A stretch of DNA of 64,000 nucleotides, from assembly GCA_039197065.1 (NCBI GenBank), contig JBCCUL010000042.1:1-64000 (forward strand), in the 5' to 3' direction. This document shows positions 25,286 through 33,061 of this stretch, piece by piece. How positions within the stretch are numbered: the stretch's first letter is position 1; the number at the start of each line of letters is the position of its first letter. Position numbers and translations under genes: made by a program. The notes beneath the pieces are model-generated. The model was not told the DNA's origin and ran no database searches. It saw only the letters and a list, made by a program, of their open reading frames with translations. The stretch comes from JANQPX01 sp039197065 (GTDB lineage Bacteria > Pseudomonadota > Alphaproteobacteria > Geminicoccales > Geminicoccaceae).

Positions 25286-26254
25286 TCATGTATCCGGAGC
25301 CTCCAGCAGGTTTTCGGCTGTGGTCTCATCGGTGATCAATGTACTGATCAGACCCATCGCCAGGGCCCCCTTGATCGAGGCCAGTTTACTCCGGCCTCCC
25401 GCAATCGCGGTTACCTGCCGGCCGCGCAGGGCCTCAAGCTCGAGCCCGAGCACCCGGTCATTGAATTCACAGTCGACGACCTTGCCTTCCTGATTGATGA
25501 ACCGGCCGAGCAGATCGCCGACGGCGCCGGCGGCGCGCAAAGCGTCCATTTCGGATTTGGTCACCTGTCCCGACTCGAAAAAGCTGGCCTCAGGGCCGCA
25601 GCCGCCGATCCCGAGGATGTAAAGATCGGCCTTGCGCGCAAGGTCCACGATCTTGCCGACGCTCTTTTGACCCATCAGGAGAGCCTGATCGGCCACGGCA
25701 TCCGCAATGAACGGCACCGGCATGATGAAGCCTTCGGCACCGGTTTTGTGGGTGAGCTGGTGGATTACGTCATAGGGGTTGGCGGCGGCGTGGCGGGTGA
25801 GCGAGCCCAGGACCGAGACGAAGCGGTTGCTTGGACGCGGTCGACGCAGCAGCGCTTCGGCGACGCAGGACAAAGTCTTGCCCCAGCCGATGCCGATCGT
25901 GGTCGCCGGTTCTCGATCGAGATAACGGCTGAGGAAATAGGCGCCCGCCGTGCCCAGGGCCGCGATCGTGCTGCTCTGCCCGCTGACGCCGTCATCCATG
26001 CTCGGCACCAGAATGCAGTTGTTCAGGCCGTAGCGCTCGATCAGCTGGTTCTCGAGCGCCACCGTGCTCACCAGCTCATGTTCGATCGAGACCTTGACGA
26101 ACCCTCGTTCCTGGGCGAGTGAACTCAGGCGATGGACTTTGACGCGCGACACGCCGAGACGTTGCGCGATCTGTTCTTGCGTGTAGCCGCCGACATAGGA
26201 AAGCCAGGCCGCACGTACGGCCAGATCCGTTTCCGCCTCCCGAGCTTGCGCCAC
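25286..26254 (-). CDS. SorC-family sugar-responsive regulator (EryD-like)
   Basis: A 322-residue regulator starting at GTG 26254 with GGGGAG eight bases upstream; a nearby ATG is out of frame. Residues about 15-45 form the helix-turn-helix (YTQEQIAQRLGVSRVKVHRL). The rest is the sugar-phosphate-binding domain (TIGIGWGKTLSCVAEAL, LGIGGCGPEASFF, VTAIAGGRSKLASIKGAL). Members are tetrameric and respond to phosphorylated sugars. The gene lies just before the binding-protein gene on the same strand. A palindrome at 26277-26300 in its own promoter is a candidate operator, suggesting autoregulation. Confidence 0.88.
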   Translation of the reverse strand: MAQAREAETDLAVRAAWLSYVGGYTQEQIAQRLGVSRVKVHRLSSLAQERGFVKVSIEHELVSTVALENQLIERYGLNNCILVPSMDDGVSGQSSTIAALGTAGAYFLSRYLDREPATTIGIGWGKTLSCVAEALLRRPRPSNRFVSVLGSLTRHAAANPYDVIHQLTHKTGAEGFIMPVPFIADAVADQALLMGQKSVGKIVDLARKADLYILGIGGCGPEASFFESGQVTKSEMDALRAAGAVGDLLGRFINQEGKVVDCEFNDRVLGLELEALRGRQVTAIAGGRSKLASIKGALAMGLISTLITDETTAENLLEAPDT

Positions 26255-26276
26255 GTCATTGCTCCCCGATCGTCCT

Positions 26277-26300
26277 CAAATTTCTTGCGCTGAAAATTTG
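26277..26300. promoter_or_regulatory. candidate SorC operator palindrome
   Basis: The sequence CAAATTT at 26277-26283 is mirrored by AAATTTG at 26294-26300 around a central GCGC. It lies 23 bases before the SorC regulator start. The following TTGTTCATAGATTGTACA may hold the promoter. Position and symmetry suggest an operator; no binding data exist here. Confidence 0.5.
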
Positions 26301-26619
26301 TTCATAGATTGTACATCGCTCACGCTATGGGGGCTTCCCGTCGGTGTCAAGCTGCATGCCATCATCCGCGCTCTCCTCACCGGACCCGGCTGGCCGCCAG
26401 CATCGGATTGAAGCTTGTGAACCCTTCGTGGATGCCTGGATGATACCGAGCAAGATCGGCATCAGGCTGCTCGGAAGGGGCCTTGCTCTTCGCCGCCGAC
26501 ATGCCCGCGTCGAGGCCGACGTAAAATCTGTTGCTGCGTACGGATTTTGGTCCGTCACCCACCGAATGCTCTCCCCGATGAATTTTCTTGCCACCAGCTT
26601 GGCCGCATCTGCCGGGATA

Positions 26620-26639
26620 GGTCAACCGTCGGGTTGACC
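26620..26639. promoter_or_regulatory. 20-bp palindrome upstream of the second FGGY kinase gene
   Basis: GGTCAACC-GTCG-GGTTGACC is an 8-bp inverted repeat ending 31 bases before the kinase ATG, and a GC-rich palindrome (CGGGCACGCCCG-like) follows. It could be an operator or a 5'-UTR hairpin. The rest of the 26301-26619 gap holds no convincing gene. Confidence 0.4.
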
Positions 26640-26670
26640 GGGCGGGCACGCCCGTTGTACCGCCGATGTC

Positions 26671-28065
26671 ATGGATGAGCTGTTCATAGGTATCGACGTC
26701 GGCACCAGCGGTTGCCGCGCGGTCGCGATCACCTGGTACGACTGGCGCGGCCAGACCGATGACTGGCGCGGCCAGACCGGTGACAGGCACGGCCAGATCG
26801 GTGACGGGCGCGATCAGACCGGTGACGGGCACGCCCAGACCGATAGCGCTGGCCGGCTGGTCGCTCAGGCCTCGGTGGCGATGCCTGCGCCGCGTCGGAA
26901 TGACCGGGAAATCGATCAGGACCCGATGATCTGGTGGTCGGCTGTGGAAAGCGCCTTGGAGCGGCTTCTCGTCCAGCTTGATCCCGCCGCAGTCCGGGCG
27001 ATCGCCGTCGACGGCACCTCAGGCACGCTGCTCCTCACCGATGGCGATGGCATGCCCCTCAGTCCGGGGCTCATGTACAACGATTCTCGCGCGGTCGAGG
27101 CGGCAGCAAGGATCAGTGCCGTTGCGCCGCCCACCAGCGGCGCTCTTGGGGCGACTTCGGCTCTTGCAAAGCTCCTTCATCTCACCGAACGCGGCCATGC
27201 CGACAAGGCCATCCATGCCCTGCATCAGGCGGACTGGATCGCCGCACGCCTTTCCGGCCGCTTCGGGGTCTCCGATGACAACAACGCCCTCAAGCTTGGC
27301 TATGACGTGGTCGAGCGCCGCTGGCCCCCCTTCCTCGGCAGGCTGGGCCTGCAGCCTGAACTTTTGCCGGAGGTGCTTGAGCCGGGGACCGTGATCGGTC
27401 CCGTAACCGAGCAGATGGCGAAACAGTTCGGCCTGCCTGCGGATGTTCTGATCGTCGCCGGCACCACCGATGGTGTCGCCGCCTTTCTCGCGACGGGCGC
27501 CAGCGAAGCCGGTGACGCCGTCACCTCGCTGGGCTCGACGCTGGTGGTGAAGCAGCTCGCGGATCGGCCGCTGTTCGATCCGAGCGCCGGCGTCTACAGC
27601 CATCGTCTCGGCGATTTATGGCTGCCGGGCGGGGCGTCGAACAGCGGCGGCGCGGCGCTCGCTCGCTTCTTCGATGTCGAGACGATCGAGCGTCTGACGC
27701 CAGAGCTTCGTCCTGATCAGTCGACCGGTCTCGACTACTATCCTCTGCCGGACAAAGGCGAGCGCTTTCCGATCAACGATCCGGCCAAGCCATCGATCAC
27801 CGAACCCAGGCCAAAGGACGAGGTGACGTTCCTGCAGGCGTTGCTCGAAGGCATCGCCGCGATCGAAGCGCTCGCCTATGAGAAACTTCGTAATCTTGGC
27901 GCGCCGCCGCTAGGGCGGCTGCGGACGGTTGGCGGCGGCGCTGCCAATCCGGCGTGGACGGCGATCCGTAAAAACAGGCTTGGCGTGCCGATGCAGGATG
28001 CCGATAACAGCGAGGCGGCGTTTGGCGCCGCCCGTCTTGCCCGAAAAGGATATCTGAACGCATGA
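26671..28065 (+). CDS. FGGY-family carbohydrate kinase with an inserted 7-residue repeat
   Basis: A 464-residue kinase resembling the D-ribulokinase branch of the FGGY family. The N-terminal ELFIGIDVGTSGCRAVAI has the phosphate loop, followed by RAIAVDGTSGTLLLTDGDG, HQADWIAARLSG, VAGTTDGVAAFLATG, TSLGSTLVVKQL and GRLRTVGGGAANPAW. Between the first two beta strands lies an insert of about 35 residues made of five 7-residue repeats (DWRGQTD and variants), encoded by a 21-bp tandem DNA repeat. In relatives this hairpin is only a few residues long. It overlaps the HAD gene by ATGA. No ribosome-binding site is evident before the ATG. Confidence 0.75.
   Translation: MDELFIGIDVGTSGCRAVAITWYDWRGQTDDWRGQTGDRHGQIGDGRDQTGDGHAQTDSAGRLVAQASVAMPAPRRNDREIDQDPMIWWSAVESALERLLVQLDPAAVRAIAVDGTSGTLLLTDGDGMPLSPGLMYNDSRAVEAAARISAVAPPTSGALGATSALAKLLHLTERGHADKAIHALHQADWIAARLSGRFGVSDDNNALKLGYDVVERRWPPFLGRLGLQPELLPEVLEPGTVIGPVTEQMAKQFGLPADVLIVAGTTDGVAAFLATGASEAGDAVTSLGSTLVVKQLADRPLFDPSAGVYSHRLGDLWLPGGASNSGGAALARFFDVETIERLTPELRPDQSTGLDYYPLPDKGERFPINDPAKPSITEPRPKDEVTFLQALLEGIAAIEALAYEKLRNLGAPPLGRLRTVGGGAANPAWTAIRKNRLGVPMQDADNSEAAFGAARLARKGYLNA
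26740..26844 (+). repeat. five tandem 21-bp repeats inside the kinase gene
   Basis: The units start at 26740, 26761, 26782, 26803 and 26824. The first reads GACTGGCGCGGCCAGACCGA plus T. The first two differ by two bases, and later units diverge more. The length is a multiple of three, so the reading frame is kept and a repeat DWRGQTD / DRHGQIG / DGHAQTD is added to the kinase. Confidence 0.9.
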
Positions 28066-28937
28066 GTGCCACGACTTTCGGCGATCACCTCGGCGATATC
28101 GCGTCCCGCTACAAAGGCTTCATCATCGACCAGTGGGGCGTGCTTCATGATGGCGGCGAGCCCTATCCGGACGCCATCGACTGCCTGACGTCCCTTCGAG
28201 CCCAAGGGGTGCGCGTCGTGCTGCTCAGCAATTCCGGCAAGCGCGCCGAGTTCAACAAGGAACGCCTTGCCGAGATGGGCTATCATGACGGCCTGTTCGA
28301 TGCGGTCGTCACCTCAGGCGAAGCCTGCTGGCAAGCTCTTCACGACCGCGACGATCCCGCCTTCGCCGGTCTCGGCAAGCGCTGCTTTCTCTGGTCGCGG
28401 GGCGGCGATCACGCCCATGTCGAAGGCCTCGACCTTGAAGTGGTCGAACGCGCCCAGGATGCCGATTTCCTCTACCTCGCCGGCGTGCCCGACTACGCCA
28501 GGATCGAGACCTATCTGGAAGCCCTCGAGATCGGCGCGCGCGGCGAGCTTCCTCTGATCTGCGCCAATCCCGATATCACCGCCATCTATCCCAATGGCGG
28601 CCGCGGCATGGCGCCGGGCGGGGTTGCGCGGCGCTATGAGGAGATGGGCGGCAAGGCCATCTATGTCGGCAAGCCGCACCGCCCGGTCTATGATCTCTGC
28701 CTGAAGAAACTGGGCGATCTGCCGCCTCAGTCCCTGCTCGGCATCGGCGATTCGCTGGAGCACGACATCGCCGGCGGCAGCGGCATCGGTATCGACACGC
28801 TACTGCTTATCCACGGCGTCCACCGGGATGCCTTTGCCGGCGCTGAGGACGAGCCGGCAAAACAGGCCGCCCTCGATCGCCTGGCTGAAGACTACGGCGC
28901 CAGACCGCGCTGGGTCCTGCCGCGCTTTATCTGGTAG
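28062..28937 (+). CDS. HAD-superfamily hydrolase, subfamily IIA
   Basis: A 291-residue protein with HAD motif I in a DQWGVLHDGGEPYPDAI version (second acid replaced by the G-V-L-H-D-G pattern of subfamily IIA), motif II VVLLSNSGKRA, the cap region and motif IV GIGDSLEHDIAGGSGIGIDT with GKPHRPVYDLCLKKLG before it. Relatives dephosphorylate small sugar phosphates. The gene overlaps the FGGY kinase by four bases, so kinase and phosphatase-like proteins are made together, perhaps as a salvage or detoxification pair in the polyol locus. Confidence 0.8.
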   Translation: MSATTFGDHLGDIASRYKGFIIDQWGVLHDGGEPYPDAIDCLTSLRAQGVRVVLLSNSGKRAEFNKERLAEMGYHDGLFDAVVTSGEACWQALHDRDDPAFAGLGKRCFLWSRGGDHAHVEGLDLEVVERAQDADFLYLAGVPDYARIETYLEALEIGARGELPLICANPDITAIYPNGGRGMAPGGVARRYEEMGGKAIYVGKPHRPVYDLCLKKLGDLPPQSLLGIGDSLEHDIAGGSGIGIDTLLLIHGVHRDAFAGAEDEPAKQAALDRLAEDYGARPRWVLPRFIW

Positions 28938-28996
28938 GCTTGGGCGAGGGGAGCCTGAAGGCTCCTATCGATCCTGTCCGATCTGCAAGGTGCACC

Positions 28997-29767
28997 ATGT
29001 CCGAGCGCGTGAAACGCCGCCTGACCACGGTTCTCTCCGCCGACGTCAAAGGCTACACGCATCTGATGGAATGCGACGAAGCCGGCACGCTGGAGCGGCT
29101 GCGCGCCTATCGTCAGAAGATGGCGGCCCTGATCGAACGCCATGACGGCCGGGTGATCAACACCTGGGGCGATGCGCTGATCGCCGAGTTCGCGAGCGTG
29201 GTCGAGGCGGTGCATGCCGCCGTCGAGATCCAGCAGGAGCTGGCGAGCCAAAATCGCGCCCTCGATACCGAAGAGCAGATGTGGTTCCGTATCGGCATCA
29301 ATCTCGGCGACGTGATGATCGACGAGGACGACATCTACGGCGACGGCGTCAACATCGCCGCCCGCCTCCAGGAACTCGCGGAACCCGGCGGCATCATGAT
29401 CTCGCGGCCGGTCTTTGATCAGGTCAAGAACAAGCTGTCCCTCGGTTTCGATTTCCTCGGCGACCAGACCGTGAAGAACGTCTCCGAACCGGTCCCGAGC
29501 TACCGCGTGCTCGTCGACGGCGTCCCCAAAGCCAGCGAACCGACCCCTGTCGCCAGCGGGGACGCTTTAGAGCAGGGTAGTCTCTGGACGACCTTCAAAG
29601 CGCTGCCCGCCGGGATCAAGATCGCGATCGCCATCGTCACATTCTTCTTCTGTATCAATCTGTTCTCAGGCCTGGGCAGCATCTGGTTTCACTGGCCGTC
29701 CCTGCCGTTGCTGCTCATTATTTTTCTCTATTTCAGCCTGCGGCGGAACAAAGACGAAGCGTCCTGA
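28997..29767 (+). CDS. class III adenylate/guanylate cyclase with C-terminal membrane segments
   Basis: 256 residues from the ATG at 28997 (AAGG ten bases before); the frame opens earlier at 28940 but lacks a site there. The cyclase domain comes first: TTVLSADVKGYTHLM (first metal Asp), INTWGDALIAEF (second metal Asp), FRIGINLGDVMIDEDDIYGDGVNIAARLQ. After about residue 180 come a linker and two hydrophobic stretches (IKIAIAIVTFFFCINLFSGLG, SLPLLLIIFLYFSL). So the catalytic domain is cytoplasmic and N-terminal, the reverse of many receptor cyclases. It follows the HAD gene on the same strand. Confidence 0.82.
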   Translation: MSERVKRRLTTVLSADVKGYTHLMECDEAGTLERLRAYRQKMAALIERHDGRVINTWGDALIAEFASVVEAVHAAVEIQQELASQNRALDTEEQMWFRIGINLGDVMIDEDDIYGDGVNIAARLQELAEPGGIMISRPVFDQVKNKLSLGFDFLGDQTVKNVSEPVPSYRVLVDGVPKASEPTPVASGDALEQGSLWTTFKALPAGIKIAIAIVTFFFCINLFSGLGSIWFHWPSLPLLLIIFLYFSLRRNKDEAS

Positions 29768-29899
29768 CGAACGACCGGTGGTCACGGTCAGGCAACGATC
29801 CTACGATCATAGCTGTTGCGACCGTATGAAACGCCGACCGCCCGTCCAGACATTCACCATTCCTTAACGCGCCCCGGCTACCATCCCCCACGTCTCGCT

Positions 29900-29976
29900 G
29901 GTCCATGCGATCCTGGGAGTCCGTGCCCAGTCCAACCTCTATTGCTGGCGGTCGGATTCCCACGGTCGCATGGACC
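29900..29976. repeat. GANTC hairpin element, copy 5
   Basis: The 24-bp arms are 29900-29923 and 29953-29976, with GAGTC on the left and GATTC on the right. TTCA-CCATTCC-TTAAC (29853-29868) lies on the left and a perfect TTAA-GGACGCG-TTAAC (30002-30017) on the right. It lies between convergent cyclase and aminotransferase genes, so it cannot be a promoter for either. Confidence 0.85.
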
Positions 29977-30001
29977 TGACGACGAACATGCCTGGCAAAT
30001 C

Positions 30002-30017
30002 TTAAGGACGCGTTAAC
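30002..30017. promoter_or_regulatory. perfect CtrA-type box beside hairpin element 5
   Basis: TTAA-GGACGCG-TTAAC is an exact match to TTAA-N7-TTAAC, 25 bases after the right arm of hairpin copy 5. It is in a convergent intergenic region, where an ordinary promoter role is unlikely. Confidence 0.5.
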
Positions 30018-30141
30018 ACCCAACTGATCCGCACAGCGACAAGTCGCCTTGCCGGCTCGGACTCGTCAACTCGTAGTCCGGCCGTTCAGTGCGACGCATC
30101 CGCTGCGGGGCTACGCTGCCGGCGTCCCGGCCCGGCTTGGC

Positions 30142-31344
30142 TCAGGTGAGTTTTTCGCAGGCGCCGATGATGCGCTGGCAGGCATCCTCGAGAAGCTCGG
30201 TCGAGGTGGCGTAGGAAATCCGGAAATAGGGATCCATGCCAAAGGCCGTGCCATGCACCGCAGCGACGCCGACGCCCTCGAGAAGGTAGCGGCTGAAGTC
30301 CTCGCTGCTGGAGATTGTCTCCCCATCCGGCGTCGTCTTGCCGATCGCGCCTGCACAGCTCGGATAGACGTAAAAGGCGCCTTCCGGGATGTGACAGCGA
30401 AGGCCCGGCGCCTTGTTCAGCATTTCCGCCACCATGTTGCGACGCGCCTTGAAGGTGGCGGTGCGTTCCGCCATGAAGTCCATCGGGCCGTTCAGGGCGG
30501 CGACCGATGCCGCCTGGCTGATCGAGCAGGGATTGGACGTGCTTTGCGACTGCACCTTCGCCATCGCCTTGATCAGCGCCGTCGGTCCGCCCGCATAGCC
30601 GATGCGCCAGCCGGTCATCGCGTAAGCCTTGGCGACGCCGTTCATGGTGAGGCAGCGATCCTTGAGGTCAGGCTCGACCGCGGCGATCGTGTTGAATTCG
30701 AAGCCGTCATAGACGAGATGCTCATAGATGTCGTCGGTGATCACCCAGACATGGGGATGACGCATCAGCACATCGGCGATGGCCTTGAGTTCGTCCCGGT
30801 TCAGCGCAGCGCCGCTCGGGTTGCTCGGCGAATTCAGGATCAGCCATTTGGTGCGATCGGTGATCGCTGCTTCCAGATCCTCGGCGCGCAGCTTGAAGCC
30901 GGTCTGTTCGGGACAATTGACGATCACCGGCTTGCCGCCGGCAAGCAGCGTCATGTCGGGGTAGGACACCCAATAGGGTGCCGGGATGATGACCTCATCG
31001 CCCGGATCGACCGTGGCCATCAGCGCGTTGTAGATCACCTGCTTGCCGCCGGTGCCGACGGTGATTTCATCGGCCTTGTAGTCGAGGCCGTTCTCCCGCC
31101 TGAACTTCTGGATCACCGCTTCCTTGAGCGCCGGCGTGCCATCGACCGCGGTGTATTTGGTGTCACCGGCATGAATGGCCTCGATCGCCGCCTGTTTGAC
31201 ATGGTCCGGCGTGTCGAAGTCCGGCTCGCCGGCGCCGAGGCCGATGACGTCGCGGCCAGCAGCTTTCAATTCTCGCGCAAGATTGGTAACGGCGATGGTC
31301 GGTGACGGCTTGATCGCGGACAGGCGTTCGGCCAGGACGGACAT
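30142..31344 (-). CDS. aatA: aspartate aminotransferase (class I/II, PLP-dependent)
   Basis: A 400-residue enzyme with the type-I fold. IGLGAGEPDFDTPDHVKQAA and YTAVDGTPALKEA form the N-terminal arm. Then come ILNSPSNPSGAA, ITDDIYEHLVYDGF and the PLP lysine region TMNGVAKAYAMTGWRIGYAGG, with the C-terminal FRISYATS arginine. It matches the Ib-subgroup aspartate (often also prephenate) aminotransferase of alphaproteobacteria. It transfers the amino group between aspartate and 2-oxoglutarate in the cytoplasm. It stands alone. Hairpin copy 5 lies downstream and copy 6 lies about 310 bases upstream. Confidence 0.9.
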   Translation of the reverse strand: MSVLAERLSAIKPSPTIAVTNLARELKAAGRDVIGLGAGEPDFDTPDHVKQAAIEAIHAGDTKYTAVDGTPALKEAVIQKFRRENGLDYKADEITVGTGGKQVIYNALMATVDPGDEVIIPAPYWVSYPDMTLLAGGKPVIVNCPEQTGFKLRAEDLEAAITDRTKWLILNSPSNPSGAALNRDELKAIADVLMRHPHVWVITDDIYEHLVYDGFEFNTIAAVEPDLKDRCLTMNGVAKAYAMTGWRIGYAGGPTALIKAMAKVQSQSTSNPCSISQAASVAALNGPMDFMAERTATFKARRNMVAEMLNKAPGLRCHIPEGAFYVYPSCAGAIGKTTPDGETISSSEDFSRYLLEGVGVAAVHGTAFGMDPYFRISYATSTELLEDACQRIIGACEKLT

Positions 31345-31653
31345 GACGTTTCAGGCTCCCGAAGCGTTGGAGAAATTCGCGCCGACCTTAGGATCAAGTG
31401 GTCGTTGGTGCAATCGCTTCGATAGGCGTTCCTGTCAGGGAATTTCCCGGTCGATCGATTCGATGAAGCTGGCTTAAGCAAACCGACCCGGCAACGAACC
31501 GTTTCGGTGATGTTCCGCGATACCGATCACCTTCGAAAACCTGGACGCAATCCATCGATCCAGATGACGGCAGGCCTTGCTCATGAGGCGGCCCTATCAC
31601 CCCAGCCGAGCGTTAACGCAATCTTCACCATTTTGCTGCAGTCTTCGTTTGCC

Positions 31654-31728
31654 GGTCCATGCGATCCTGCGAATCCGAGCCTCATCCTGCCCTTTTTCAG
31701 CGGGCGGATTCGCAGGATCGCATGGATC
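31654..31728. repeat. GANTC hairpin element, copy 6
   Basis: The 24-bp arms are 31654-31677 and 31705-31728, with GAATC on the left and GATTC on the right. A G-to-C change in the left arm (CTGCG) is matched by C-to-G in the right arm (CGCAG), so pairing is kept. TTAA-CGCAATC-TTCAC (31613-31628) and TTAA-GGAGAAG-TTAGC (31753-31768) flank it. Confidence 0.85.
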
Positions 31729-31768
31729 GTCTGGAACGATAGCCGAGGTGGGTTAAGGAGAAGTTAGC

Positions 31769-32214
31769 GCGATCTTTGGCAATCGTGCTTTGCCGAACGG
31801 CAGCTGGTGACGACTCAAGCCGCTTGGCTGATCATGGTCCTTGACGACGAAGATTGCTGGAAAGAAAGGCGGTTTCCACGAGAGTTGGCTGAAGCTTGTC
31901 TCGAAGCCAGCTGCGCGTCGGCGCCGTTCGTCACCGAACGCTGCCTTAGAGGCCGTTCGAGAAGTTATCGAATGATTTCATCGTCTTGCAGTTGAGGTCA
32001 GAGCAGGAAGACTGCGAAGAACGGTGCGGTGCCTCGCTCAAAGCCGATGACGACGTTTGGGCCGGCGGCGGTCGACCCGACCCGAAGTGTGACCTTGTCC
32101 CTTGACGGTCATCGTTCGGGCCAACGCAGGATCTTGCGCCCGTGCCATGACGCAGCCTGCCATTGGTCGGATCAATCTGGGGGCCATGCCCCGCTCGTCA
32201 CCAAAGTCAACGCC
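31769..32214. other. intergenic stretch without a supported gene
   Basis: About 450 bases between hairpin element 6 and the transglycosylase stop. Short frames such as 31807-31995 exist but have no ribosome-binding site or recognisable product. At 32215-32229 a GGGGGG-CGT-CCCCCC hairpin abuts the transglycosylase stop codon; it lacks a T-run. Confidence 0.5.
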
Positions 32215-32228
32215 GGGGGGCGTCCCCC

Positions 32229-33002
32229 CTAGCGGCCCGGGACGAGGGCGCCGCCGCGAAAGACGGGGATCGCATCCGGTCGATAGAGCGGCGAAACGCG
32301 GCGTGAGATAAGCGGACGCTTCACCCGTTCGTGAAAGAAGAGGGGTTCACCGTCTGCGCGCTTCGGTTTTTCCAGCTCACTTCTGCCGCCTCTGAGCACG
32401 CGTTCCGGGCTGAGACCTCGCCAAAACTTGTAGACTTTGGAGCGATAGGCGTTGCCGCGCGCCGGGGTCTGGGAGTGGTAGAAGGCGGTCGCCTTGCCCC
32501 ATGACCGCGTCTTCATACGCAGTTCTTTCAGAAATTTGGTGCCATAGGCGACATTGCTGTTCGGATCGAAGGCCTCGTCCAGGCTGGCGAAGGCATTGGG
32601 ATGATAGTGGAGATTGATCTGCATGCAGCCGACATCGATGTTCGTGCGTCCGCCGGCCTTGAGCTCGCGTACCTTGGCGATGGCGGCGTCCTTGGTCGGC
32701 AGATAGAAGCTGTCCTTGCCGGAGGTTACGGTCCAGGGCCAGGGCTTGGTCTTCTGATCCTCAGCGAGCCAGCGCCCGGATTCGGCCAGCGCCACCGCCA
32801 GAACCAGCCCTTTAGGGATCCTGTTCGCCTGCTCATGGGCGGCGGCATGGGTGGCGCAGACCGTGCGCACCGAGCCATAGGCGGGCGTGGCCATGGCAAA
32901 GGCCATCAGGATCATCATCAAGAACAGCAGCCGCCTTGGCGCTAGACTAGGCGTCCAAGTCGTGCGGTGGCCCATCGAGGTATGGCGACGTGGCGATAGC
33001 AT
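32229..33002 (-). CDS. lytic transglycosylase-like SLT-domain protein
   Basis: About 257 residues from the ATG at 33002; 32975 is an alternative, and the longer open frame upstream is not coding. A signal peptide (RRLLFLMMILMAFAMATPAYG) precedes an SLT-like domain: IPKGLVLAVALAESGRW with the likely catalytic Glu, NIDVGCMQINLHYH, and NVAYGTKFLKELRMKTRSWGKATAFYHS. This is the fold of family-1 transglycosylases that cleave peptidoglycan, similar to conjugation or flagellum-associated lysozyme-like proteins. The C-terminal 50 residues are basic and disordered. It is on the same strand as, and downstream of, the formylglutamate hydrolase gene. Confidence 0.75.
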   Translation of the reverse strand: MLSPRRHTSMGHRTTWTPSLAPRRLLFLMMILMAFAMATPAYGSVRTVCATHAAAHEQANRIPKGLVLAVALAESGRWLAEDQKTKPWPWTVTSGKDSFYLPTKDAAIAKVRELKAGGRTNIDVGCMQINLHYHPNAFASLDEAFDPNSNVAYGTKFLKELRMKTRSWGKATAFYHSQTPARGNAYRSKVYKFWRGLSPERVLRGGRSELEKPKRADGEPLFFHERVKRPLISRRVSPLYRPDAIPVFRGGALVPGR

Positions 33003-33061
33003 CCTGGAAGTATCGCCGGGTCTGGTAAAGATAGAGTTAAGCTGATTGAACGGCGCGGCGG

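Noticed and set aside
28940..28996. Earlier start for the adenylate cyclase
   Set aside because: The extra 19 residues have no ribosome-binding site and the ATG at 28997 has one.
15106..31728. Hairpin elements as Rho-independent terminators or CRISPR repeats
   Set aside because: They lack T-runs, occur inside operons and in convergent gaps, have no spacer array and show paired GANTC sites that terminators do not need.
31807..31995. 62-codon plus-strand frame upstream of aatA
   Set aside because: No ribosome-binding site, unconvincing composition and no relation to neighbours.
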